Program-made: the position numbers and the translations under genes
In this document: piece by piece, positions 6,944-15,242 of the stretch
Layout: each line of letters opens with the position of its first letter
How positions within the stretch are numbered: the first letter of the stretch is position 1
Notes under the pieces: model-generated
What the model was told of the DNA's origin: nothing
The model's input: only the letters and a program-made list of their open reading frames with translations
Database searches by the model: none
NCBI GenBank assembly: GCA_913041325.1
Contig: CAJWHU010000011.1
Span: 1-19,451, forward strand
DNA: 19,451 nucleotides
Direction: 5' to 3'
From: an uncultured Fidelibacterota bacterium
GTDB taxonomy: Bacteria > Marinisomatota > Marinisomatia > Marinisomatales > UBA1611

Positions 6944-7411
6944 TTAATCTTTCAATGAAATACTTGACCATTTGATCCGACCATCAGTGGAATTTAACAT
7001 GTTGTACACTTCAGAAAGCCCTTCTTTTTGTCCGTTCCACACAAGCTTTTTCAGTGCGTTGTCAATGCTACACCATTCAAATTTTGAATGTTCTTTTGAC
7101 AAAATTACCTTACTATCATCTACTCCAATTCCAAAAACGGGTACAAGGTTAATTCTGTCAGCGTAGGCTTCATAGAATCTACTCACGTGATCTGCTACAA
7201 ACATCGTGGATGGCGTTAGGCCTGTTTCCTCTTTTAGTTCACGAACTGCCGCTTCGACAGCGGTCTCTCCAGGTTCTATTTTACCTGCAACACCTTGCCA
7301 AAGGTGCTCATAAATCTGTCTCTCTGCGCGCTTTAACATTAAAAACTGTAATCCATTTTTTTCCACTCTAAAAACATATGCATCAATTACTCTACAAATA
7401 ATTTGGTTCAT
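6944..7411 (-). CDS. Nudix hydrolase, NudB-like (dihydroneopterin triphosphate/dNTP type)
   Basis: A 155-residue Nudix protein with a perfect Nudix box at residues 43-65: Gly43, Glu49, Arg57-Glu58, Glu61-Glu62 and Gly64, following G-x5-E-x7-RE-L-x-EE-x-G-L. It hydrolyses a nucleoside diphosphate linked to another group, using Mg2+ held by the box glutamates. The C-terminal EHSKFEWCSIDNAL and the small size resemble NudB, which acts on dihydroneopterin triphosphate in folate synthesis, but substrate cannot be read from the sequence. The ATG shares one base with the Tgt stop (TAATG at 7411) and is preceded by GAGGG, so it is coupled to tgt. Confidence 0.88.
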   Translation of the reverse strand: MNQIICRVIDAYVFRVEKNGLQFLMLKRAERQIYEHLWQGVAGKIEPGETAVEAAVRELKEETGLTPSTMFVADHVSRFYEAYADRINLVPVFGIGVDDSKVILSKEHSKFEWCSIDNALKKLVWNGQKEGLSEVYNMLNSTDGRIKWSSISLKD

Positions 7412-8544
7412 TACATCCCTCTTTTTTGGTACATCTGACCGAGCGTGGTTTTAGCCCAATCTTCAAAGGTGCCATTATTAATTTGCTCTCTTATTTCTAT
7501 TATTAAATCTTTATAGTAAACAAGATTCAACGTTGAGGCTATCCTTAGCCCCAAAATTTCCTTTATATTAAATAGATGCCTCACATACGAACGGGAAAAA
7601 AAAGAGCCCCATGGATGAGAACTTAATGGATCGATGGGGCTATGATCATTTTTAAATCTTTCATTCTTTATATTTATAATACCTCCCGATGTGAAAATAT
7701 GACCATTTCTACCATTTCGTGTAGGCATAACACAATCAAACATATCTACACCTCTTTTGACACATTCAATAAGGTCAGTTGGCCTACCTACGCCCATAAG
7801 ATATCGGGGTTGATCTTTTGGAAGAAAAGTTTCACAAAATTCTATAGTATCCAGCATTGCATTTTTCTCCTCGCCTACAGCAAGGCCTCCAATAGCAATC
7901 CCACAGCGCGCATAGCCAATTAATTGTTCAAAGCTCATTTTTCTTAAACCCTTGTCTGTGCCCCCCTGGATGATGGGGAATAGTGTCTGTTCATGATCGT
8001 AGAATTCAGGATTTTCAGCTAGCCAAGAAGAGCAACGTAGCATCCATTTTGTAGTTCTTTCAACTGCTGTTTTAATTGTTTTGCGGTCAACACCGCCAGG
8101 CGGGCAATCATCAAATGCCATTATGATATCGGAACCCAAAGCTCTTTGAATCTCCATGGATCTTTCTGGAGTGAGTTTATGCCTGCTCCCATCTAAGTGG
8201 GATTGAAATTCAACCCCTTCATCAGATAAATCATTCAATCGTGCTAAAGAAAAAATTTGGAAACCACCGCTATCCGTCAGTATCGGCCTTTCCCAAGAAA
8301 TGAATTTGTGCAAACCTCCAGCCTGGTTAATGATTTCAGTCCCCGGCCTGAGGTACAAATGATATGTATTACCTAAAATAATTTTAAAATCAATGTTTTC
8401 AAGCTCCTCAGGACTAATTGTTTTAACAGCCCCAGACGTGCCCACAGGCATAAATACAGGAGTTTGAATATTCCCATGCCCAGTGCTTAGCAACCCTAAC
8501 CGAGCTTTTGAGTTTGGGTTAGTCTTATGTACCGTGAATTCCAA
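7411..8544 (-). CDS. tgt: tRNA-guanine transglycosylase, zinc-site residues missing
   Basis: A 377-residue TIM-barrel enzyme that exchanges guanine 34 of GUN-anticodon tRNAs for a queuine precursor. Catalytic landmarks are present: Asp91 in LTDSGGFQIFSLA, AFDDCPPGG (142-150), IIQGG (191-195), GGLAVGE (219-225), the nucleophile Asp270 in MFDCVMPTRNGRNG, and EILGLR near 329-334. The usual CxCxxC plus His zinc site after NERFKNDHSPIDP is not there: the aligned residues are Ser308, His310, Gly313 and Leu339. The start is a TTG at 8544, five T after the radA stop; no in-frame ATG lies upstream, and translation must begin near here because EFTVHKTNPNSKARLG aligns with the family N-terminus. Coupled on both sides within a radA-tgt-nudix-prx operon. 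Confidence 0.93.
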   Translation of the reverse strand: MEFTVHKTNPNSKARLGLLSTGHGNIQTPVFMPVGTSGAVKTISPEELENIDFKIILGNTYHLYLRPGTEIINQAGGLHKFISWERPILTDSGGFQIFSLARLNDLSDEGVEFQSHLDGSRHKLTPERSMEIQRALGSDIIMAFDDCPPGGVDRKTIKTAVERTTKWMLRCSSWLAENPEFYDHEQTLFPIIQGGTDKGLRKMSFEQLIGYARCGIAIGGLAVGEEKNAMLDTIEFCETFLPKDQPRYLMGVGRPTDLIECVKRGVDMFDCVMPTRNGRNGHIFTSGGIINIKNERFKNDHSPIDPLSSHPWGSFFSRSYVRHLFNIKEILGLRIASTLNLVYYKDLIIEIREQINNGTFEDWAKTTLGQMYQKRGM

Positions 8545-8549
8545 AAAAA

Positions 8550-9899
8550 CTAAAATAAAAATTTGAAGGCATCTTTAACAAATTCCACAGGCTTTAAATC
8601 CATACCCAGATTCAAATTTTTACTTCTTTTTAAAGTTGATGCGGGAACCAAAGCTGTTTCAAAGCCTAAAGATTTTGCTTCACTGAGTCTGTGCGCGATC
8701 CTATTAATTGAGCGTACTTCTCCGGCTAAACCAACCTCGCCACATAGCACTGTGCTCTTGTTTATATTTTTATCCATTATGCTAGAGGCTATTGATGAAA
8801 TAATTGCTAGATCCAGAGCAGGATCATCAATCTTGAGCCCTCCAACCAAGTTAACAAAAACATCTTTACTGCCCAAAGATATGCCTACCCTTTTTTCAAG
8901 GACAGCAATCAGCATGCTCAATCGTTTGTAGTCGAAACCATTTGTATTTCGCTGTGGTGTACCATAGTTGGCGTTCGATACGAGAGCTTGTACCTCCACA
9001 AGAATGGGTCTTGTGCCTTCAAGGGAGGGATAAATAGTTGTACCAGCAGCATTGGTACTACGCTCTGCTAAGAACATCTCTGATGGGTTTTTTATCTCCT
9101 CTAAACCTTTCTCACTCATATGAAATATTCCCACCTCATGAGTTGCTCCAAACCTATTCTTTGCAGACCTTAACATCCGATGATTGTATCGATCGTCGCC
9201 TTCAAGGTATAATACCGTATCCACCATATGTTCTAACATCTTAGGCCCTGCTAACGTTCCATCTTTTGTAACGTGGCCGATAATCAATATCGAAACATTT
9301 TTTTGTTTAGCAGCTTCTAATAACTTTTGCCCACAATCACGAATTTGACTGGGCGATCCTGGTAATGAATCGAGTTCTGAATTCATAATCGTTTGGATGG
9401 AATCTACTACCAATATTTCTGGATTGACGCGATCAAGGTGGGAAAAGATGCCATCTAAATCATTCTCTCCTGAAAGTAATAAATTTTCAGTTGCGATACT
9501 TAATCTTTTTGCTCTTAGTGCAACTTGTTGCTCGCTTTCCTCTGCGGATATATAAAGTGATTTTTTTCTTAATCCAGAACAAATATGCAGTGCCAGTGTA
9601 GACTTCCCGACACCGGGATTACCTCCAAGTAAAATTAGCGAACCACTGAGTAATCCTCCCCCGAGCACCCTATCAACCTCATTTAAACCTGTACTTGACC
9701 GGACTCCTGATTTTGAACTAAGAATATCGCTCAAAGACCTCGATTCACTTTGTACTCGATTTAACTTCTTCCCCGAGTATGTTTTTATTTCAGATAACGT
9801 CCCCCACTCTTTGCATGAAGGACATTGGCCATTCCACTTTGCAAAATCATCTCCGCATTCATTGCAGAGATACGCTATTTTATTTTTACTTGCTCTCAT
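8550..9899 (-). CDS. radA: DNA repair protein RadA
   Basis: A 449-residue RadA/Sms, a RecA-like branch-migration helicase in recombinational repair. The N-terminal C4 zinc finger uses Cys12, Cys15, Cys26 and Cys29. Walker A is GGNPGVGKST (92-101), Walker B is ILVVDSIQT (162-170), and the RadA-specific KNRFG motif is at 247-251. The C-terminal third, with VNLVGGLKIDDPALDLAI and GEVGLAGEVRSI, is the Lon-protease-like (S16 fold) domain. Length is normal for the family. It lies 38 nt downstream of the large outer-membrane protein gene on the same strand, and its TAG stop is 5 nt before the tgt TTG start. No clear Shine-Dalgarno site precedes its ATG. Confidence 0.97.
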   Translation of the reverse strand: MRASKNKIAYLCNECGDDFAKWNGQCPSCKEWGTLSEIKTYSGKKLNRVQSESRSLSDILSSKSGVRSSTGLNEVDRVLGGGLLSGSLILLGGNPGVGKSTLALHICSGLRKKSLYISAEESEQQVALRAKRLSIATENLLLSGENDLDGIFSHLDRVNPEILVVDSIQTIMNSELDSLPGSPSQIRDCGQKLLEAAKQKNVSILIIGHVTKDGTLAGPKMLEHMVDTVLYLEGDDRYNHRMLRSAKNRFGATHEVGIFHMSEKGLEEIKNPSEMFLAERSTNAAGTTIYPSLEGTRPILVEVQALVSNANYGTPQRNTNGFDYKRLSMLIAVLEKRVGISLGSKDVFVNLVGGLKIDDPALDLAIISSIASSIMDKNINKSTVLCGEVGLAGEVRSINRIAHRLSEAKSLGFETALVPASTLKRSKNLNLGMDLKPVEFVKDAFKFLF

Positions 9900-9938
9900 G
9901 TTAACAAAAAAGGTCAGGTGTGGGGAATGAAGAACGCT

Positions 9939-12900
9939 TTACCAATCAGGGCCAAGCGAAAAATACCACTGAGGTCTTGAATAGCCACCGGGATTTCTGT
10001 CCCAAGCCATCTCAATTTTTAATAAAAAATATCCCAGGTTTATCTTTGTACCTAGGCCTGCTGTTGAAACCCATGGAGAATAGTTACCGAAATCATTTTC
10101 TCCATATCTCTGAGGCCAGTTTCTATTAGAAAACTCATCAGAACTATTCCAGGTAGCACCGAAATCAACAAATGCGTGACCACGAATGTTGCCGAAAATC
10201 ATTTTTAGCGGAAATCCCAAAGCCAAATAATTAATGAATGGAAATCTTACCTCTAGGTTAAACAGGGCTGCATTATTCCCAAAACGTTCCCCAAAACGGG
10301 CGCCTCTCAGCGGCCATGCATATTCTGTAAAATAAATATCGTGGATCAGAGTGGAGTTGGAGGTGTCTGTTAGTACCTCTCTAAAATTCCCAGTATCCCT
10401 CTCGCCGTTTGTCTCACCACGACCACCTAAAAGATAAGGCACACCGCCAAGAAAAAAGTTTTGTTTGTCTTTACCAAGACTACTACCGATAAATGCACGA
10501 ACTGCTATTGTATAATTTTTGCCAATTTTCCAATACTTCCGTAGGTCTGATTTAAGGGTTTGAAATTCTAAATTATTTGAGCCAATGCCAGGGCTGGTAG
10601 TGATTGTCGTATTTTGTCTAAAGCCATCTACAGGACCTGTAAAACCAAAGGTTGAATTATCGTACACCCAGCTAACTTTTGGTAGAAAAGTTGAATATGT
10701 TGATGAGTAAGTTTTTTCATATTCTGGCTGCCCAAAAGTATTAATACCTTGCTCAAGAATAGAATAATCAATTTTATGCCAAGATAGACCGTAGTCAATT
10801 CTCTGAAACTTACTAAATGGTCGTGAAATTATTCCTTGCAATCCGTAATGTCTTAATCGTCCTATTGAATAATAATCAACATTAAAAAAGTTTGCATTTT
10901 GGAATGCTGTTATATAATAATCCATCCTGTTTTTTAAATAACCATATTGAAAAAAGTAATCACTATTTTCAAGGGTTAGAACCATTTCCGTTCCAAAGGC
11001 AATTTGATGATCGCCCAGCATGTCGCTAAACGCAAAATATGTCATACCACTTGTACCAAATACATTGCTAATCTGTAAATTTCCACTAACTAGATCAAGT
11101 GTAAATCTTGTTTTATATTCTTTGGGAATGTACTGGCCATCTACTTTAGCTGAGTCCAATGGAATTATTTCAATCGATGGTTCATTTTCATCATATGAGG
11201 GATTAAAATTCTGGTATCCCTTTGCAAAAATCCAATCGGAGTAATCTCCGTCTGTATTTAAATCATTTTTTTCGACCGATTTATGCCTTCTCAAATCAGT
11301 TATAACGTCTTCTTCTTGGTAGTTTTCTTTTTTAAGAATGAACTGGGTAGGGTCGACAGCCTTTTCTCTTAGTTGAAGGGGATTTGCAATGCTGTATAAA
11401 TCCCAACCAATTCCAGAGTAGCCCGCAAAAATAAGAGTTTTATCATCGCCACTGATGGTTGGTTGTTGCAATCCGGTGAGTACGTTTGTTATGGGATATC
11501 CAACATTAGACCCGTCATCTAATCCCTCAGAAACATCATCCATCGGATGGTGAAATAAATTCCAGACACCATTGTAGTCGGCCGTGTAAAATAAAGAGTT
11601 GGCTGTACTTGCCCAAACAGGATGTGTCTCATTATAGTCAGTTTGGGTGACCCTCTTTATCTCTCTCGTGCTTCTATCTACTATATATATGTCTGTTTGA
11701 CTGTAATCATGATCATATATGGAGCCTACAATCGATCCGTCTGCACGATCACCTCTGTCAGAAACAAATGCTATTTCGGTTCCATCACTGTTCCATGATG
11801 GATACGCATCTGAAAAAATGTCGTTTGTTAATTTACTTATTGATTCATCGTCAAGATTAAAGATATAGACATCGCTTGAGACTCCTGATTGACCAATAAA
11901 TGCAATTTCATTTTTCTTTGGATTCCATGCAGCAGAAAACACTGCATCAATTCCTATTTCATATTTTTTACTCTTGCCAGATTCCACATCAACAACATGT
12001 AAAACATCTCCTTTACCTGCCTTTGCAGCTAATACTATTTTTTTACTATCCGGTGACCATGATAAACCGGGCTGGAGCCATTTAAGCTCTTCAAAGTCTA
12101 TGGATCGATTTCCCTTAACCAATTTCTTGATTTTTTTCCCAGTCATAGCATCTAGTATTTGTATATCAAAATAACCGTTTTCATCAGACAAAACTGCCAC
12201 CATACTTCCATCTGGAGAAATAGACGGGCTAACATTGTAAAAATTATTAAGTTTTTTATGATCGGTTAGTTTCTCTGAGATATCCTCAAGGGGATCACGA
12301 TCCTTGACATCTGGCCAATACTCCTTTTTTAAATATTTATGCCATTGCTTAGTCAAGTCGTCATAGTTCATGCCTAATGCACTTTCATAGCCTTTTTCAT
12401 CATTTTGAGTTTTTTTCATCGACCTAAAAACGTCCCCAATTTTTTCCCTTCCATACTTTCCCGCAATGAAACGCCAGAGAGATTGTCCACCTTTGTAGGC
12501 CATGAAATAATTTAACTCTTTAACTGATGGCATTCGTTCATGCACAGAAATATCTCGCATAACCATATCCGCTTTTGTATCCCAATCGGAGCTTAAATAT
12601 TCAGCAAGGCCCTCATTAGACCAGATTGGGACTCGTATTTTTGTTCTGCTGGAAATAACATTTTGCATTCTACCACCATACATCATGTCGTTGATAATCG
12701 CATGAACTAGCTCGTGGTGTATAACATGACGAAATTGTTCGTAGTTCCCCTCAAAAGGAAAAACAACTCTATTTTTGAATAGCTCTGTAACCCCTCCAAT
12801 ACCCTCACGCATGTAGGTGCTGACAATATTAGTCTGCTGAAACTCATTATGAGAATTATATACCATAATCGACACGCGTTTTTTTAAGTCCCACCTCAAG

Positions 12901-13100
12901 TGGATTGATATCTGCTCATACGACTCTTCTGCTACCTCCGCGGCAAACTCAGCCAAGTCTAACTGGTCATCATAATAATAAACATCAAAATGGGGAGTCT
13001 GTATGAAACTCCAATCAAAGTCCACATACTGAACTTTGTTCTGTCCAAATGATTGGGCATTCAAGCCAGTGATGAACGCGATTATGAAAAATAATTTCAT
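9939..13100 (-). CDS. Secreted gluzincin-like peptidase / PD40 beta-propeller / outer-membrane beta-barrel fusion protein
   Basis: I start this at ATG 13100 (1053 residues), which gives a clean signal peptide MKLFFIIAFITGLNAQSFGQ. The frame could extend ten codons to a TTG at 13130, but that would bury the signal sequence. Residues 25-260 form a peptidase-MA-like domain with HHELVHA (HExxH: His129, Glu130, His133) and a likely third ligand, Glu163, in WSNEGLAEYLS. Residues about 288-572 hold six PD40/TolB-type blades, each with SPDG- or SWN-like turns. A DxNxDGDxxD calcium-loop-like motif lies at about 613-622. Residues about 663-1053 look like an outer-membrane barrel of the surface-antigen/Omp85 kind, ending in aromatic Trp. 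It probably sits in the outer membrane with the protease and propeller periplasmic. First gene of the minus-strand operon; function not known. Confidence 0.8.
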   Translation of the reverse strand: MKLFFIIAFITGLNAQSFGQNKVQYVDFDWSFIQTPHFDVYYYDDQLDLAEFAAEVAEESYEQISIHLRWDLKKRVSIMVYNSHNEFQQTNIVSTYMREGIGGVTELFKNRVVFPFEGNYEQFRHVIHHELVHAIINDMMYGGRMQNVISSRTKIRVPIWSNEGLAEYLSSDWDTKADMVMRDISVHERMPSVKELNYFMAYKGGQSLWRFIAGKYGREKIGDVFRSMKKTQNDEKGYESALGMNYDDLTKQWHKYLKKEYWPDVKDRDPLEDISEKLTDHKKLNNFYNVSPSISPDGSMVAVLSDENGYFDIQILDAMTGKKIKKLVKGNRSIDFEELKWLQPGLSWSPDSKKIVLAAKAGKGDVLHVVDVESGKSKKYEIGIDAVFSAAWNPKKNEIAFIGQSGVSSDVYIFNLDDESISKLTNDIFSDAYPSWNSDGTEIAFVSDRGDRADGSIVGSIYDHDYSQTDIYIVDRSTREIKRVTQTDYNETHPVWASTANSLFYTADYNGVWNLFHHPMDDVSEGLDDGSNVGYPITNVLTGLQQPTISGDDKTLIFAGYSGIGWDLYSIANPLQLREKAVDPTQFILKKENYQEEDVITDLRRHKSVEKNDLNTDGDYSDWIFAKGYQNFNPSYDENEPSIEIIPLDSAKVDGQYIPKEYKTRFTLDLVSGNLQISNVFGTSGMTYFAFSDMLGDHQIAFGTEMVLTLENSDYFFQYGYLKNRMDYYITAFQNANFFNVDYYSIGRLRHYGLQGIISRPFSKFQRIDYGLSWHKIDYSILEQGINTFGQPEYEKTYSSTYSTFLPKVSWVYDNSTFGFTGPVDGFRQNTTITTSPGIGSNNLEFQTLKSDLRKYWKIGKNYTIAVRAFIGSSLGKDKQNFFLGGVPYLLGGRGETNGERDTGNFREVLTDTSNSTLIHDIYFTEYAWPLRGARFGERFGNNAALFNLEVRFPFINYLALGFPLKMIFGNIRGHAFVDFGATWNSSDEFSNRNWPQRYGENDFGNYSPWVSTAGLGTKINLGYFLLKIEMAWDRNPGGYSRPQWYFSLGPDW

Positions 13101-13375
13101 TATTGTTCCGTGCTTAAATTGTCTCTTCAAGTCTTACGATATTTTCTTTTGAATTGAATGCATTCATTCGCAATAGTTATTGTCATAATTTAGAAAAATT
13201 AACCATAATAATTAGCTATAATTCTTTTAAGACCAGGAAACTACAAAAGAACAACTATTTACAATTATTATGGTAACTTATGAGACATTTATAGAAGATA
13301 AAACAGATGAGAAAATCACGTTATGCAAAAATGATTTATGCTTCAATACTGAGCTTTTTTTAAGGTTTACTCTTT
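13101..13375. promoter_or_regulatory. Divergent intergenic region with 12-bp inverted repeat and a 12-bp palindrome
   Basis: This 275-bp AT-rich spacer divides the minus-strand radA-tgt operon from the plus-strand lpxH operon and should contain promoters for both. It holds a 12-bp perfect palindrome TGAATGCATTCA at 13155-13166. It also holds a 12-bp inverted repeat, ACCATAATAATT at 13202-13213 and AATTATTATGGT at 13263-13274, with 49 nt between the arms. Neither is followed by the T-run of an intrinsic terminator. Exact promoter boxes could not be assigned. Two short frames inside are treated as chance. Confidence 0.4.
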
Positions 13376-14116
13376 ATGAAAACACCCATTTATTTTATTT
13401 CTGACATCCATTTGAGACTGTCCCTAGATAAAAAAGAAAAAGAAAGAAGGGCGAAACTCTACCGCTTATTTGACACTATCAAGAAAGATGGTGGGACAAT
13501 CTTTTTTGTTGGTGATTTATTTGATTTTTACTTTGAGTATCCTCACATGATACCCAAATCATTCTCAGATTTTTACAAGAAAGCTAACGACCTAAAAACT
13601 AACGGTGTCAAATTATTTTTTCTAGCAGGAAATCATGACTACTGGGTTGGTGACTATATAAAAAATGAGTTGATGGATGGAGTGTATTTGAATGATATTG
13701 CTATTGAGGTAAACAATAAAAAATTATACATAACACATGGTGACGGATTGCTAAGTTGGGATCACGGCTACAGATTATTAAAGAGAGCCACGCGATCGAA
13801 ATTATTTGTTAATATGTTTAAATTACTTCATCCAACTGTTGCCTATAAAATTGCAAATTTCATTTCAAAAAGCGGAAAACATTCATCTGAAAAAGCAGAG
13901 TTGAGTGAGAATATTAGAAATGAGCTCAAGAGTTTTGCGAAAAAAAAGTTTGATAATGGATTTGACTATATGATATCTGGTCATTATCATTTGGGTGAGA
14001 TGCATGTAATGAATAATTGTAAATTAGCTATTTTAGGAGATTGGTTTTCCCGGCCTTCCTATGCAGTTTTTGATGGTGAAGAGCTTTATTTTAATCTATG
14101 GGGTGAAGATGATTAA
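13376..14116 (+). CDS. LpxH-like UDP-2,3-diacylglucosamine diphosphatase / calcineurin-like phosphoesterase
   Basis: A 246-residue metallophosphoesterase with the five family motifs: SDIHL (Asp10, His12), GDLFDF (Asp47), GNHDYW (Asn86, His87), THGDGL (His121) and GHYHLGEMH (His203, His205), all consistent with a two-metal centre. The order, spacing and size match LpxH, which removes UMP from UDP-2,3-diacylglucosamine in lipid A synthesis at the cytoplasmic face of the inner membrane. The helical insert between HGD and GHYH (about 125-190), rich in basic and aromatic residues, fits the LpxH lipid-binding cap. Other lpx genes are not in the window, so a related phosphoesterase role remains possible. 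Its TAA overlaps the next gene by 8 nt (ATGATTAA). Confidence 0.82.
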   Translation: MKTPIYFISDIHLRLSLDKKEKERRAKLYRLFDTIKKDGGTIFFVGDLFDFYFEYPHMIPKSFSDFYKKANDLKTNGVKLFFLAGNHDYWVGDYIKNELMDGVYLNDIAIEVNNKKLYITHGDGLLSWDHGYRLLKRATRSKLFVNMFKLLHPTVAYKIANFISKSGKHSSEKAELSENIRNELKSFAKKKFDNGFDYMISGHYHLGEMHVMNNCKLAILGDWFSRPSYAVFDGEELYFNLWGEDD

Positions 14117-15242
14117 GAAAATCATCTTTATTTTTTGTTTGGGATTTTTGGCTCACAGTTGCTCAAACATTAAGGGATTGCTAGGCAAAAAAGCGATTGG
14201 AGATCCGAACGATCCAGATTTCCTGAATGAAATACAGGAACTGAAAAGTGCATACCGCGGGGGAAAAGTAAAAGCGCTTGATGAGCTAATAAAAGTGTAT
14301 GAGGACGCGGACCTCCATGTTAAACTTCGAGTTGCTGCAGGAAAGACACTAGCACAAACGCAGCATCCAAGAGCACTGCATGCGATATCAGAAATGGTCG
14401 CAACTACAACAGCTGTTGATTACACATTGCTAAATGAATCAATTGGTATGTTGGGTTTTTTTAAAGAAAACCCAAAGGCTTCTGCCGCATTATTAAGGTC
14501 AATGCATACGATGGAAAAAAGAACTAACGAGGTACATGTTTCCCTTGTTAAAAGTCTCAATCGAGTGCGAACAAAAGATCAAATTCTGGCATTGCTCGAT
14601 TTATACGAAGTTGCAAAAAGTAATATGGCTAGAACCGAACGATTACTCACTGAAACTCTGGGCGCGATTGGTACCGATCAAGTGGTTCCGGTGTTAACAT
14701 CTGTTGCACGTGATCCAAAAATTAATATTGGAATTCGAAATAAAGCTGTGGAAATACTAGGAAAAAAGAACCCTGATGATGTTGCAATCGCTTTTGCCGA
14801 ACTACTCGGAGACCCAAATACAAATCTTGAAGTTAGAGAATTTGCTCTAAATACTATGAAAGGTGTTAAAGAGGAGAATTTAGTTTTAGCTCTCCTTAAC
14901 ACATATAACATGGGGAAGAGTCAATATTATAGTCTACTAAATACTATGTTAGCTGCCCTTGGCGAATTTGATGACCCTGAAGTTAAAAAGGCAGTTATCG
15001 AAATAGCTCAAAGTGACGACTATCCTTCTGACATAAGAAAAAAAGCTATTGATAATCTTGCCGCATTTAACGATCCATCTGTCGTTATAGGTTTATTGCC
15101 CATGCTAGAAGACAAAGATAACTATATCTACTACGACAACATTATCAACATGGTTTATGCTCTTGGAGAAGAAAAGAAAAATGCTGAATTTGTGCGCCGA
15201 ATGGCTCACAAGGCGCATTTCTCAAAAAAAGAACATGATTAG
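14109..15242 (+). CDS. HEAT-repeat putative lipoprotein
   Basis: I place the start at ATG 14109, inside the end of the lpxH-like gene, rather than at the in-frame ATG at 14061, because only this start leaves an N-terminal signal peptide (MIKKIIFIFCLGFLAHSC). GGGGTGA precedes it. Cys18 could be the lipidated cysteine, although AHS before it is a loose lipobox. The remaining ~360 residues are helical repeats of HEAT/PBS-lyase type, with recurring units such as KLRVAAGKTLAQ, GIRNKAVEILGK, EVREFALNTMKG and DIRKKAIDNLAAF, about 35-40 residues apart. Such proteins are scaffolds with no enzymatic motif. It is likely anchored in the cell envelope; its partner is unknown. Confidence 0.78.
   Translation: MIKKIIFIFCLGFLAHSCSNIKGLLGKKAIGDPNDPDFLNEIQELKSAYRGGKVKALDELIKVYEDADLHVKLRVAAGKTLAQTQHPRALHAISEMVATTTAVDYTLLNESIGMLGFFKENPKASAALLRSMHTMEKRTNEVHVSLVKSLNRVRTKDQILALLDLYEVAKSNMARTERLLTETLGAIGTDQVVPVLTSVARDPKINIGIRNKAVEILGKKNPDDVAIAFAELLGDPNTNLEVREFALNTMKGVKEENLVLALLNTYNMGKSQYYSLLNTMLAALGEFDDPEVKKAVIEIAQSDDYPSDIRKKAIDNLAAFNDPSVVIGLLPMLEDKDNYIYYDNIINMVYALGEEKKNAEFVRRMAHKAHFSKKEHD

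Noticed and set aside
13307..13363. 18-codon frame (MRKSRYAKMIYASILSFF) resembling a leader peptide before lpxH
   Set aside because: No Shine-Dalgarno sequence, and neither alternative hairpins nor a regulatory codon run were seen; short frames like this are frequent by chance.
13270..13401. 43-44 codon plus-strand frame (MVTYETFIEDK...) overlapping the start of the lpxH-like gene
   Set aside because: No ribosome binding site, no recognisable domain, and the frame runs into the confident start of the phosphoesterase.
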